From positions 62,001-126,000 of the forward strand of contig JAUZOO010000005.1 of the NCBI GenBank assembly GCA_030706405.1: a DNA stretch of 64,000 nucleotides. Reading direction: 5' to 3'. The notes under the pieces are model-generated. The model was not told where the DNA came from. It made no database searches and saw only the letters and a list, made by a program, of their open reading frames with translations. Shown here one piece after another: positions 18,674 through 26,696 of this stretch. A program made the position numbers and the translations under genes. The stretch comes from Bacteroidota bacterium. Lineage in GTDB: Bacteria > Bacteroidota > Bacteroidia > Bacteroidales > JAAUTT01. Numbering within the stretch: the first letter of the stretch is position 1; every line of letters begins with the position of its first letter.

Positions 18674-18681
18674 CAAAAATA
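18674..18681 (-). promoter_or_regulatory. -7 box of the mfd promoter
   Basis: TATTTTTG on the minus strand matches TAnnTTTG exactly. A TTTTG lies 22 bases further upstream, slightly longer than the usual 19-21. Transcription would start about seven bases downstream, which leaves TTG 18655 as the first usable start and makes the message nearly leaderless. Confidence 0.55.
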
Positions 18682-18833
18682 CAATCTATCTCGATTGGTT
18701 ATTCAAAATAATGCAGAAGGATTTCAATTTTAGAAACATAACACAAGTCATTAATTATAAATAACCTACAAAATAATGTGAAGAATATAATTTTCTTAGA
18801 TAATATAATTTTTTTTAAATCAAATATTTGTTG

Positions 18834-18841
18834 CACCTTTG
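18834..18841 (+). promoter_or_regulatory. Promoter (-7 box) and long leader of the RRM gene
   Basis: CACCTTTG matches TAnnTTTG at all but the first base and is embedded in TTGTTGCACCTTTGCGCC, a form often seen at strong Bacteroidetes promoters. The -33 element is not clear. The predicted transcript has a leader of about 130 bases (18848-18976) without an open frame. The rest of the roughly 320 bases between mfd and this gene is AT-rich, and nothing else is evident in it. Confidence 0.5.
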
Positions 18842-18976
18842 CGCCGTAGATTAAAGATCATTATATCAAGACTTGATTCAGGATTAAATACGCCTCAGAC
18901 ATTCATTCCGTTCACAGTTCTCATATTGCTCTCCTCTACCAAATATTTTATTATTTTATAATTTCAATTTCATTTC

Positions 18977-19279
18977 ATGGACATTTACGTAGGCAATCTT
19001 CCTTACAAAGCTGATGAAGATGTATTAAAAGAGATTTTCGAAGAGTACGGTGAAGTAGCTGCCGTTAAAATTGTTACTGATACAGTAACTCGTCGTAGCA
19101 AAGGTTTTGCTTTTGTTACAATGAACAATGACGAACAAGCCAATCAGGCTATCGAAGAATTAAACGAAGGTGAATTAATGGGCCGCAAAATTGTGGTTAA
19201 CCAAGCCCGCCCTAAAGCTGCAAACGCAGGTGGCGACAGAGGCGGTCGTAGCGGCGGTTACAGCAGAAAGCAGTACTAG
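18977..19279 (+). CDS. RRM-domain RNA-binding protein
   Basis: A 100-residue protein made of one RNA recognition motif: RNP2 IYVGNL (residues 3-8) and RNP1 KGFAFVTM (42-49). A short Gly/Arg-rich tail follows (GGDRGGRSGGYSRKQY). Small proteins of this type are abundant in Bacteroidetes and Cyanobacteria, bind single-stranded RNA, and have been linked to cold response and, in Bacteroides, to broad control of transcripts. It has its own promoter, an unusually long leader and a strong terminator, so it forms an independent unit. The leader may be a target for autoregulation. Confidence 0.93.
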   Translation: MDIYVGNLPYKADEDVLKEIFEEYGEVAAVKIVTDTVTRRSKGFAFVTMNNDEQANQAIEELNEGELMGRKIVVNQARPKAANAGGDRGGRSGGYSRKQY

Positions 19280-19344
19280 TCGTACCCTTCATTACAAAGG
19301 TCTGAACCGATAATATCCGAAAGGATATCATCTTAAAATATCTT

Positions 19345-19378
19345 AAAAAGGCATATTCGAAAGGATGTGCCTTTTTAT
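19345..19378 (+). terminator. Terminator of the RRM gene
   Basis: AAAAAGGCATAT and ATGTGCCTTTTT pair over 12 positions (one G-T) around the loop TCGAAAGG, ending in a T run. The 3' side overlaps the stop codon of the convergent rlmN gene, so the signal may serve both directions. Confidence 0.85.
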
Positions 19379-20400
19379 TTTTTCACCATTTCTTTGGTCG
19401 ATAGCAGTCCACAAGCCGCAAAAATATCGAGCCCACGCGAAGCTCTTATGGTCGTTACAATACCCTTTTCATTGAGCCCTTCCTGAAACCGTTTAATCGC
19501 AACATCGTCCGAGCCGAGAAGCGGCACTTCAGGCACCGGATGAAACCGGATAAGATTAATCCTACAGCGTATGCCGTTTAAAATCCGAGCTAGTTCCTTA
19601 ACATGGCGGGGAGTATCATTGACATCCTTAAACATAATGTACTCGAGCGAAACCCTGCGTTGAAGGCCAAAATCGAAACCACGAATCACCGACAGAACCT
19701 CCTGAATAGGATAAGTGCGCTGAATAGGCATCAACCCTTTGCGCTCCTCGTCGAAAGGAGAATGCAGACTTATGGCTAGGTGACATTTGCTCCGGTTCAA
19801 AAATTCCTTCATTCCCGGAATTACGCCGATAGTAGAAACTGTTACCCGTTTGGGACTCCATGCATAACCGTAATCGGCAGTAATAATGTCAAGACTTTTC
19901 AGCACATTTTCAACATTATCGAATGGTTCGCCCATGCCCATATAAACAATATTGGTAAGCTTATCACGTTCGGGCAGACTGCGAATTTGGTTCAGAATTT
20001 CACCCGTAGATAAATGTGCCTGAAAACCTTGTTTTCCGGTCATGCAAAATAGACATCCCATCTTACATCCAACCTGCGACGACACACAAAGCGTAGCCCT
20101 GTCGTCATCAGGGATATAAGCCGATTCGATAAACTTCTCCTGATGCGTAGGAAATAGGTATTTTTTAGTGCCGTCAACCGACTCTTGTACTTTGCAGTGC
20201 TGCCAAACGCCCATTTCAAAATGCTCTTTCAGCAGCTCCCGGTTTTTCAACGAAATATTCCACATTTCATCGATTGTCGAAACGTGCTTTTTATAGAGCC
20301 ATTCGGCAATCTGTTTTCCCGCAAACGAAGGCAGTCCGCACTTTTTTGCAGCATCGGCAAGTTCGCTTAACGTTTTTCCAAAGAGATACTCTTTCGTCAT
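19375..20400 (-). CDS. rlmN: 23S rRNA (adenine2503-C2)-methyltransferase
   Basis: A 341-residue radical-SAM enzyme that methylates C2 of A2503 in 23S rRNA and, in many bacteria, A37 of some tRNAs. The radical-SAM cluster motif is CKMGCLFCMTG near residue 110. SAM-binding GEPFDN and family blocks such as ISLHSPFDEERKGLMPIQ follow, and the C-terminal conserved cysteine lies in IFAACGLL. Length is normal for the family. A -7 box is visible 38 bases upstream of the start. It is monocistronic. Confidence 0.95.
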   Translation of the reverse strand: MTKEYLFGKTLSELADAAKKCGLPSFAGKQIAEWLYKKHVSTIDEMWNISLKNRELLKEHFEMGVWQHCKVQESVDGTKKYLFPTHQEKFIESAYIPDDDRATLCVSSQVGCKMGCLFCMTGKQGFQAHLSTGEILNQIRSLPERDKLTNIVYMGMGEPFDNVENVLKSLDIITADYGYAWSPKRVTVSTIGVIPGMKEFLNRSKCHLAISLHSPFDEERKGLMPIQRTYPIQEVLSVIRGFDFGLQRRVSLEYIMFKDVNDTPRHVKELARILNGIRCRINLIRFHPVPEVPLLGSDDVAIKRFQEGLNEKGIVTTIRASRGLDIFAACGLLSTKEMVKK

Positions 20401-20437
20401 GAATATTTAGCTTAATTTTTAAAGAATTATCGCAGCG

Positions 20438-20445
20438 CAAAGATA
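20438..20445 (-). promoter_or_regulatory. -7 box of the rlmN promoter
   Basis: TATCTTTG on the minus strand is an exact TAnnTTTG match, followed by GCGC as at several other promoters in this window. The -33 element is weak (TTTAC about 20 bases upstream). Confidence 0.5.
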
Positions 20446-20490
20446 CTTTCCTAATTTCAATTTATTGTAAAAAGATAAAAAACAACCATC

Positions 20491-21237
20491 TTACGATTCG
20501 GAGATATCAGGTAGATATTCAGGTATGACCCTCCCCATGGATCGAAAAATATTTTTACGGGCATCTTTATTCATCTCGCCCATTGCTTCAACCAGACGGC
20601 GCATTTTAATCCGATTGGTATCATCGCCATAAGGGCACTGCGATTTTAATTGCGGATATTCCCGTATAGATGCAACATTAAGCATCTCGGCATTAGTAAG
20701 CTCGATGAGAGGGCGAATGAGCTTTAAACGGCCTCCAAACATTGACAATTTCGCAGGCAACGAACTAATTGTTCCATGATAAATCATATTCATCATCAGG
20801 GTTTCAATGGCATCGTCAATATGATGCCCAAGGGCCAGCTTATTGCAGTTTAACTTTTTGGTCAATTCAAAAAGCCGTTTACGTCGGTGCCACGAGCAAA
20901 CAAAACAAGGCGCTTTGCGTGGATTAGCTTGCAGATCGGTTGATAGCTCCTCAATGTGGAGTTCCACCCCCAATTCGTTGCACATTTTGGTCAAAAATCC
21001 GGTATCAATTTTATACCCAACTTCTTTTATGTGAACATGACAAGCTATCAACTCTACCTTAAACGGAAGATGTTTAATCCGATCAGCCAATGATTCAAGC
21101 AAAAACAGGGAATCCTTACCTCCCGAAACCCCAATCATAATGCGGTCTCCGGGCTCTATTAAGGTGTATTTTTTTGAGGTATATCCAACCTTTTTGCAAA
21201 GACTTACAAAAACCTTTTGTGTACGTTTTTCATCCAT
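20491..21237 (-). CDS. TtcA-family tRNA thiolation ATPase
   Basis: A 248-residue PP-loop ATPase with the motif GVSGGKDSLFLLE near residue 33. CFVCSWHRRKRLF supplies the CxxC pair expected for the Fe-S dependent TtcA group, and GHHIDDAIETLMMN is the conserved second block. TtcA makes 2-thiocytidine at position 32 of tRNA; related PP-loop proteins act on other tRNA positions, so the exact product is inferred. It is read divergently from the small conserved gene at 21408. Confidence 0.85.
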   Translation of the reverse strand: MDEKRTQKVFVSLCKKVGYTSKKYTLIEPGDRIMIGVSGGKDSLFLLESLADRIKHLPFKVELIACHVHIKEVGYKIDTGFLTKMCNELGVELHIEELSTDLQANPRKAPCFVCSWHRRKRLFELTKKLNCNKLALGHHIDDAIETLMMNMIYHGTISSLPAKLSMFGGRLKLIRPLIELTNAEMLNVASIREYPQLKSQCPYGDDTNRIKMRRLVEAMGEMNKDARKNIFRSMGRVIPEYLPDISES

Positions 21238-21352
21238 TCGTCAAAAAATAATAATTAAAAATTTTGCATAAAAATTAAACATAACAACCTATATAATAAG
21301 CATATTCGAAATTAAATTGAAATAAATTTCAATTATTTGACAAATATAATTT

Positions 21353-21380
21353 TTGATTTTCGTAAATCCGATTAATTTTG
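21353..21380 (+). promoter_or_regulatory. Promoter of the 158-residue hypothetical gene
   Basis: TAATTTTG at 21373-21380 is an exact -7 match. TTTTG ends at 21355, a spacing of 17 bases, slightly shorter than usual. A leader of about 20 bases ends in a clear Shine-Dalgarno sequence. Confidence 0.5.
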
Positions 21381-21407
21381 AGGGTCAAATTTTATAAAGG
21401 AGAGATT

Positions 21408-21884
21408 ATGTCAAGAGAAGAAACGTTGGAGGAAATGGTAGCTCGCCGCAATAAGCGGCTTTTAAGCTTCTTCACAATGCATGGTTACAACGTCCGTCTT
21501 GTAGGAGATGAACAAAAACCTGCTGTTATTCTTAATGAGGCAGTTGTTTTATCGTGCTATGTGAAAAACTTTGATCTACATTTCACAAAAGAACCATTTA
21601 GCGATGAAATCGTGAAAAGTTTTAAACTTAAGCACGAACCCGAAGTAACCAAACACGAACTACAGGAAGCGATTGACTTGTGCGTTCACCGTCCGGTTTA
21701 CAAAATTAAACTTATTGGAACGGATTTGTTTTTGGTTGGTTACAATTACCTCAACAGCGAAGATGCTGTAGGAAGATACCCTGTATTTGCAAAGCACAAA
21801 CCCAAGGTTTATTTCGATAAGGAATATGCCATTAAATTGGTTGAAAGCCTGAGCAACGACGGATATTCACTTAAAATTGAGTAA
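21408..21884 (+). CDS. Conserved hypothetical protein
   Basis: A protein of 158 residues beginning MSREETLEEMVARRNKRLL. The start at 21408 is set by an unusually clear Shine-Dalgarno sequence, AAAGGAGAG at 21397-21405; the longer frame from TTG 21378 overlaps the promoter. No signal peptide, membrane segment or known motif is seen. The protein is basic at the N-terminus and ends with a beta-strand-rich region (YPVFAKHKPKVYFDKEYA). I do not recognise the family. It is flanked by its own promoter and terminator. Confidence 0.75.
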   Translation: MSREETLEEMVARRNKRLLSFFTMHGYNVRLVGDEQKPAVILNEAVVLSCYVKNFDLHFTKEPFSDEIVKSFKLKHEPEVTKHELQEAIDLCVHRPVYKIKLIGTDLFLVGYNYLNSEDAVGRYPVFAKHKPKVYFDKEYAIKLVESLSNDGYSLKIE

Positions 21885-21957
21885 AACTGCCTTTTGAAGA
21901 AGCTTAGGACAGTTTACCACTTTGGTTATTAACCATATAACCAAACAAAAAATATGG

Positions 21958-21984
21958 AAAAAGGTGCCTCGCGCACCTTTTTTG
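21958..21984 (+). terminator. Terminator of the hypothetical gene at 21408
   Basis: AAAAAGGTGC and GCACCTTTTT form a 10-base-pair stem with a five-base loop, followed by more T residues, 73 bases after the stop codon. Confidence 0.88.
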
Positions 21985-21990
21985 TTTTAT

Positions 21991-22029
21991 ACCCATAAAA
22001 AATGCCGTCAAAATATCTGACGGCATTTT
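21991..22029 (-). terminator. Terminator of the trans-sulfuration gene
   Basis: AAAATGCCGTCA (21999-22010) and TGACGGCATTTT (22018-22029) form a perfect 12-base-pair stem. On the minus strand it is followed by a T run. It stands back to back with the plus-strand terminator at 21958, insulating the two convergent genes. Confidence 0.9.
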
Positions 22030-22053
22030 CCTTAATACTTAATTTATTCTATT

Positions 22054-23217
22054 TCAAATCTTAGCAAGGGCCTGTTCCATATCTTCAATCAAATCATCGA
22101 TATGTTCAATGCCTACAGAAACACGAATTAGAGAATCGGTAATACCGGCCAATCGTTGTTCTTCTTTCGAAAGAGATGCGTGTGTCATGGCTGCCGGATG
22201 CTCGATTAAAGATTCCACTCCACCAAGACTCTCGGCCAAGATAAACAATTCGAGATTATCAAACAGTTTTTTGCAACTTTCTACGCCACCTTTCAGTTCA
22301 AACGAAATCATTCCGCCGGCACCCCTCGCCTGTTTCTGAGCAAGTTCAAACTGGGAATGGCTTTTTAATCCTGGATAGTAAACGCGCGTAACTGCAGGAT
22401 GTTGTTCGAGGTATTGAGCCAGGTGCAATGCATTTTGTTCATGGGCATTCATCCGGATGGGCAGGGTTTTAAGCCCTCTAAGTACCAGGTACGAATCGAA
22501 AGGCGAAAGCACCCCTCCTGTTGAATTCTGAACATTGTAAAGCGACTGGTATAAAGTTTCGTCATTAAGCATTATGGCTCCATTCAACACATCGCTATGT
22601 CCTCCAAAATACTTAGTTCCACTGTGAACAACAATGTCGGCACCAAGATCGAGCGGATTTTGAAAGTATGGTGTGAGAAACGTATTATCGACAACGACCA
22701 AAATATTATGCGACTTGGCAAATTTTGCAATAGCCTCAATATCGGCCAGCTTCATCAAAGGATTGGTAGGCGTTTCGAGCCATATCATGCGAGTATTGGG
22801 CTTAACGTGCCGTTGCAAGAGTTCAGCATTGGTAACGTCAATATAATCGACGGCTATTCCAAAATTATTAAATACAGAATTAAACAATCGTTTTGTTCCT
22901 CCGTAGAGGTCGTCATAACCAATAATGTGATCGCCACTTTTTAACGTACCTAAAATGACTGCAGTTTCAGCGGCCATCCCCGACGAGAATGCCAATCCAA
23001 AGCAGGCGTGTTCCAGTGCAGCTAACTGTTGCTCCAGAGCTTGCCGGGTAGGGTTTGATGAGCGGGTATATTCGAATGGACCCGGCTTGTCAATTTGTCT
23101 CCAAAAATTAGTGGTTGACAAGTGAATCGGAGTCACTACATCCTGGCTATATAACGATGCCTGATTTACAGTATCGCCAAACCGTACGGCTAATGTTTCT
23201 TTTCTGTAATTTCTCAT
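22054..23217 (-). CDS. PLP-dependent Cys/Met metabolism enzyme (cystathionine gamma-synthase/lyase type)
   Basis: A 387-residue pyridoxal-phosphate enzyme. The PLP lysine lies in VHSGTKYFGGHSDV near residue 200. Other family blocks are YTRSSNPTRQALEQQLAALE, SSGMAA and WLETPTNPLMKL. Family members make cystathionine from an activated homoserine, or split cystathionine or methionine to give cysteine or thiols. The motifs do not separate synthase from lyase. No sulfur-assimilation gene lies beside it. It is monocistronic with a strong terminator. Confidence 0.9.
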   Translation of the reverse strand: MRNYRKETLAVRFGDTVNQASLYSQDVVTPIHLSTTNFWRQIDKPGPFEYTRSSNPTRQALEQQLAALEHACFGLAFSSGMAAETAVILGTLKSGDHIIGYDDLYGGTKRLFNSVFNNFGIAVDYIDVTNAELLQRHVKPNTRMIWLETPTNPLMKLADIEAIAKFAKSHNILVVVDNTFLTPYFQNPLDLGADIVVHSGTKYFGGHSDVLNGAIMLNDETLYQSLYNVQNSTGGVLSPFDSYLVLRGLKTLPIRMNAHEQNALHLAQYLEQHPAVTRVYYPGLKSHSQFELAQKQARGAGGMISFELKGGVESCKKLFDNLELFILAESLGGVESLIEHPAAMTHASLSKEEQRLAGITDSLIRVSVGIEHIDDLIEDMEQALAKI

Positions 23218-23360
23218 CCGTATATCTTAAATTATTATAACAGTAAATAGCTGACCTTTTTATATAAAAAATCAGCTACATTACCTCTTATTCTTAAATG
23301 GATAAAGGAGTTTAGCGCTATCTTCAACAGAAAACGGCAACCAAAGATGTTTTCTATGAA

Positions 23361-24311
23361 TTAATAAAACTCGTATTGAAACTTATAAAGTACCGAAAAA
23401 TCATACGTAGCATTGTATGAATCAGTTTCGATAAGTAATCCGCGGGAATCGTATTTATGAACCTTCCGGGAAGGATCTCCCCCATTTTTCGTCCATTTTT
23501 CTTCGAGAACATTTCCACGGGAATCGTATTTATACTGGTAGGCAACCAAAGGTTTTTCACCCGAACGTTCTTCTGTTATACGGATAATATCATCTCCATC
23601 GTAAGTATATTTCCGACGATTGACGCTCCCCGATTTCTGTTTAGATTCTTCGAGTTTTTTGCCTTCGTTATCGTACTTATAGATTTCTTTTTGAGCAATG
23701 TCATTTTGCTGATAATTCACAATCTCTGTAGCATTGCGTTTCCCGTCGTACTCGGTAACTTCTTTTGACAAAACATTACCGGTGGGGCCGAGCACTGTCA
23801 TCTCTGTTTTATTACCTGTATTTTTAAATATCCTGCGTTCAACCAGTCTTTTATCGGTAGTGTACTTTATTTCGCTCAGTTGGTTATTAACATAAACAAA
23901 AGTATTGACGAAGTTGCTTACTCCATCAAAACCGTTTTCGAGTATTTTATTACCGCGCTCGTCATAGCGGATATTCTGATTAAAAGTAAGTTTTTCCTTA
24001 TTACCTTGATAACGGGAATAAGAGGTCTTTTCGCCACGGGCATTGTAGGTATAAACTAAAATAGAGGTAATCCCCCCATCTTTTTTATAATTTACCACCT
24101 CTATAATATTCCCGTTTCTGTCAAACGTTGTCGCGGCACTTTTATAGCCTTTGGTTCCAGGCTTGCCGTTAACATAGTCATATGACCATTGAATCTGGCT
24201 TTTAACCTTGTTTTTAGCCATACGAACACGTTCCCTGGCTTCAAAATCAGCCTGCCCTGCTACATTCATCAGGGTACCAGATAATAAAAGGAAAAAGAGC
24301 AACTTCTTCAT
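23361..24311 (-). CDS. Exported protein with YD/RHS-like repeats
   Basis: A 316-residue protein with a signal peptide (MKKLLFFLLLSGTLMNVAG). After it come short repeats of the type YDxxGN (YNARGEK, YDERGNK, YDNEGKK, YDSRGNV, YDSRGLL). This pattern resembles the YD repeats of RHS proteins, which form beta-sheet shells or bind carbohydrate. There is no toxin-like C-terminal domain, so it is not an RHS effector. Function is unknown; it is probably periplasmic or at the outer membrane. Confidence 0.75.
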   Translation of the reverse strand: MKKLLFFLLLSGTLMNVAGQADFEARERVRMAKNKVKSQIQWSYDYVNGKPGTKGYKSAATTFDRNGNIIEVVNYKKDGGITSILVYTYNARGEKTSYSRYQGNKEKLTFNQNIRYDERGNKILENGFDGVSNFVNTFVYVNNQLSEIKYTTDKRLVERRIFKNTGNKTEMTVLGPTGNVLSKEVTEYDGKRNATEIVNYQQNDIAQKEIYKYDNEGKKLEESKQKSGSVNRRKYTYDGDDIIRITEERSGEKPLVAYQYKYDSRGNVLEEKWTKNGGDPSRKVHKYDSRGLLIETDSYNATYDFSVLYKFQYEFY

Positions 24312-24355
24312 TTACAAGTATATATTACTATATAAAACTTTAAGACATTAAAAAC

Positions 24356-24363
24356 CAAAGGTA
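24356..24363 (-). promoter_or_regulatory. -7 box of the YD-repeat protein gene
   Basis: TACCTTTG on the minus strand exactly matches TAnnTTTG, 45 bases upstream of the start codon. A -33 element is not evident. Confidence 0.4.
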
Positions 24364-24452
24364 AAAAGATTATTTATATTGTATAACTTCTGTTTGTGGA
24401 AATATCATTACACCAATCCGGCTGTCATAGCGTGTTATTGTGCTTTATAACA

Positions 24453-24470
24453 TTGTGAAATAAATAACAA
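24453..24470. promoter_or_regulatory. Candidate Rex operator of the hydrogenase operon
   Basis: TTGTGAAATAAATAACAA matches the Rex half-site pattern TTGTTA-N6-TAACAA at 11 of 12 fixed positions, and its left half (TTGTGAA) equals the left half of the other common Rex consensus. It lies four bases upstream of the -33 element of the hyd promoter. Rex is an NADH-sensitive repressor of fermentation and hydrogenase genes in many anaerobes. Assignment rests on pattern only. Confidence 0.55.
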
Positions 24471-24474
24471 ATTG

Positions 24475-24506
24475 TTTGCTTTTTTATCCTGCTCCGTTTA
24501 ACTTTG
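24475..24506 (+). promoter_or_regulatory. Promoter of the ten-gene hydrogenase operon
   Basis: TTTG at 24475-24478 and TAACTTTG at 24499-24506 match both elements of the Bacteroidetes consensus exactly, with a 20-base spacer. The leader would be about 30 bases long and contains the palindrome at 24525-24540. Confidence 0.75.
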
Positions 24507-24524
24507 ACCAAGAGCTATCTAAAC

Positions 24525-24540
24525 CATTGATAAATCAATG
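24525..24540. promoter_or_regulatory. Palindrome in the hydrogenase leader
   Basis: CATTGATAAATCAATG has perfect 7-base arms separated by two bases and ends five bases before the first start codon. It contains FNR-like half-sites (TTGAT and ATCAA), but two bases apart instead of the usual four. It could be a repressor site or an RNA hairpin that masks translation initiation. Confidence 0.4.
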
Positions 24541-24545
24541 ATTTC

Positions 24546-24890
24546 ATGAGGATAAAGGACATTTTGACGATTATTGACGGAACCGTGGCCTGTGGAAACA
24601 ACCGCATGAACGACGAGGTTGAAACCGGCTTTGCCTCAGACCTGATGAGTGATGTTCTTACGCTTCAAACCAACAACCTGGTATTGATAACCGGACTGGC
24701 TAATGTACAAACTATCCGTACTGCCGAAGTCGCCGATATTTCGCACATCATTCTTGCCCGCAACAAAAAGGCTTCGCCCGAACTGCTTGCCCTTGCCAGC
24801 GAAAACAATCAGGTAATCATCGAGTGTCCGTATTCCATGTTTAAAACCTGCGGGCTATTGTATAACGCAGGGCTTAAAGCTATTTATTGA
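24546..24890 (+). CDS. DRTGG-domain protein 1 of the hydrogenase operon
   Basis: A 114-residue protein that consists of a single DRTGG-type domain, recognised from FASDLMSDVLT and LITGLANVQTIRTAEVADIS. DRTGG domains occur in phosphotransacetylase-like and CBS-containing proteins and are presumed to bind a ligand, but none has been defined. It is the first gene of the operon and a paralogue of the product of 26697. The next gene begins one base after its stop. A sensory or adaptor role beside the hydrogenase-like protein is inferred from context. Confidence 0.8.
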   Translation: MRIKDILTIIDGTVACGNNRMNDEVETGFASDLMSDVLTLQTNNLVLITGLANVQTIRTAEVADISHIILARNKKASPELLALASENNQVIIECPYSMFKTCGLLYNAGLKAIY

Positions 24891-24891
24891 C

Positions 24892-25308
24892 GTGCATTTT
24901 ACCTACCTCATAACAGGTGGCAATTTTACCCACGCCGGACATGCTTCCAGCCAGGTAAAACGAATATTGAAGCAACTCAATGTCAATCCGGTAACCATCA
25001 AACGGATTGTGGTAGCGCTTTATGAAGCCGAAGTTAACGTTGTAGCCCATGCGTATCGCGGCAATATCGACGTTGACATAGAGCCCGAACGGGTACTTGT
25101 TTTGATTACCGATGAAGGCCCTGGTATCGCTGACATCGAACTGGCAATGAAGGAAGGATACTCCACCGCCTCTCCCAAAGTCCGCGAAATGGGATTTGGG
25201 GCTGGGATGGGTCTTTCGAATATGAAAAAGAACTCAGACAAGCTCATCATTCAAAGCCAGGTAGGACAAGGTACCCATGTTGAATTGACTACGTTTCTAA
25301 CCCAATAA
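24892..25308 (+). CDS. GHKL/RsbW-like ATPase 1 (anti-sigma-factor type)
   Basis: A 138-residue protein with a GTG start at 24892. It is a stand-alone histidine-kinase-type ATPase domain: N-box VALYEAEVNVVAHAY, G1 ITDEGPGIAD and G2 GFGAGMGLSNMKK. There is no phospho-acceptor His domain. This build is that of RsbW/SpoIIAB serine kinases, which phosphorylate anti-sigma antagonists in partner-switching systems. No STAS antagonist or sigma factor lies nearby, so its partner may be a DRTGG protein or the hydrogenase-like sensor. The next gene starts one base after its stop. Confidence 0.82.
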   Translation: MHFTYLITGGNFTHAGHASSQVKRILKQLNVNPVTIKRIVVALYEAEVNVVAHAYRGNIDVDIEPERVLVLITDEGPGIADIELAMKEGYSTASPKVREMGFGAGMGLSNMKKNSDKLIIQSQVGQGTHVELTTFLTQ

Positions 25309-25309
25309 T

Positions 25310-26677
25310 ATGGAACAGGAAAATTTTTATCATGCAATTAAAGTCCGAACCGATATGTGTATCGGCTGTACTCATTGCATGAAAGTATGTCCTACCGAGG
25401 CAATCCGCATAAAACAAGGAAAAGCGGTTATTGCCGAGAACCGATGTGTGGATTGTGGCGAGTGTTTCCGAATATGTCCGGTTTGCGCAATTATCATCGA
25501 ACAGGACGATTTTGATAAGATTTTCGACTACCCTATTCGTGTTGCACTGGTCCCCGCAGTTTTTATCGGACAGTTTCCCGAAGAAGTCTCCATCGACGAG
25601 ATTTACAGTGAGCTGATGGAACAGGGATTTACCCATGTGTTCGAAGTTGAGCACGGCGTCGAAATTCTTCAACATGAGCATTATAACTACATCCGCGAAT
25701 ACGTGGGCAGCAAACCCGTTATCTCGCCATTTTGCCCGGCAATTGTGCGATTGATACAGGTTAAATTTCCGGCCCTCACCGACCATATTATGCTGTTGAA
25801 ACCACCGGTAGACATTGCAGCCATTTATAACCGAAAAAAATTTACTGACGAAGGATATAACCCGGAGGAAGTCGGCATATTTTACATCTCACCATGTGCA
25901 GCAAAAGTGGTTGCCGTACGAAGTCCGGTTGGCGAGGCCACTTCGGAGGTCTCCGGCGTTATCAATATGAATTACCTTTATAACAAGGTTTTTACCGGCA
26001 TTAAACAAGCCCGAAAAGACAACTGCATCGTCCCGTTAAGAACACCGCTAAAAGACAATTCCATTGTATGGAGCCTCACCCGTGGCGAATCGGCCCATGC
26101 TTATGGCCGCAGCCTTGCTATCGATGGAATCCATAACGTTATTGAGTTTCTCGAAAAACTCGAAACTCAGGAAAACCCGGATATCGACTTTCTTGAATTA
26201 AGGGCTTGCGACGAAAGCTGTGCAGGTGGCGTTCTTACTACCGGAAACCGCTTCCTAACTTCCGAAAGACTTCACAACCGGGCCGAAGCTGCTCGAAAAA
26301 GCTTAAAAATTTCTGCCAATAAAAATCCGATACTGAATTACCACGATTACATTGTCGGCCAACTCGGACTTAACAGGGTTCCGCCACGGTCTATCATGAA
26401 ACTGGATAACGACATGGCCGAGGCTATGAAAAAAATGAAAAAAGTACACGATTTGATGCTCTTTCTACCCCAGGTAGATTGTGGTTCGTGTGGCTGTCCC
26501 AGTTGTGCGGCACTGGCTGAAGATATTGTACAGGAACGGGCTTCGCTGGCCCAATGCAACTTTGTTCAGCGAACACTCGAAGAACGGAAACTATTTTCAC
26601 GCGAGGAATCCCGTGAAATCCTCGAAGAAACCTGGGGAAAAGACAAATTCAACCGAAAATGGCTTCTCGATTTATAG
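25310..26677 (+). CDS. [FeFe]-hydrogenase-like putative H2/redox sensor (HydS type)
   Basis: A 455-residue iron-sulfur protein. Two 4Fe-4S motifs stand at the N-terminus (Cys 17/20/23/27 and 46/49/52/56). A hydrogenase-like H-domain follows in which all four H-cluster cysteine ligands are kept: SPFCPA near 142, SPCAAK near 196, and RACDESC near 301 and 305. The Cys next to the first ligand, which carries protons in catalytic enzymes (TSCCP), is Phe here. A C-terminal Fes domain (DCGSCGCPSC near 390) could bind another cluster. This pattern is that of sensory hydrogenases rather than H2-producing ones. It sits between the GHKL and DRTGG genes. Confidence 0.82.
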   Translation: MEQENFYHAIKVRTDMCIGCTHCMKVCPTEAIRIKQGKAVIAENRCVDCGECFRICPVCAIIIEQDDFDKIFDYPIRVALVPAVFIGQFPEEVSIDEIYSELMEQGFTHVFEVEHGVEILQHEHYNYIREYVGSKPVISPFCPAIVRLIQVKFPALTDHIMLLKPPVDIAAIYNRKKFTDEGYNPEEVGIFYISPCAAKVVAVRSPVGEATSEVSGVINMNYLYNKVFTGIKQARKDNCIVPLRTPLKDNSIVWSLTRGESAHAYGRSLAIDGIHNVIEFLEKLETQENPDIDFLELRACDESCAGGVLTTGNRFLTSERLHNRAEAARKSLKISANKNPILNYHDYIVGQLGLNRVPPRSIMKLDNDMAEAMKKMKKVHDLMLFLPQVDCGSCGCPSCAALAEDIVQERASLAQCNFVQRTLEERKLFSREESREILEETWGKDKFNRKWLLDL

Positions 26678-26696
26678 ATCTATATAAACAAAGTAT

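Noticed and set aside
23361-24311. RHS/toxin system.
   Set aside because: The YD-like repeats are present, but there is no RHS core, no variable toxin tip, and no immunity gene beside it.
24525-24540. Classical FNR box.
   Set aside because: Half-sites are right, but the spacer is two bases rather than four, so it is kept only as an unassigned palindrome.
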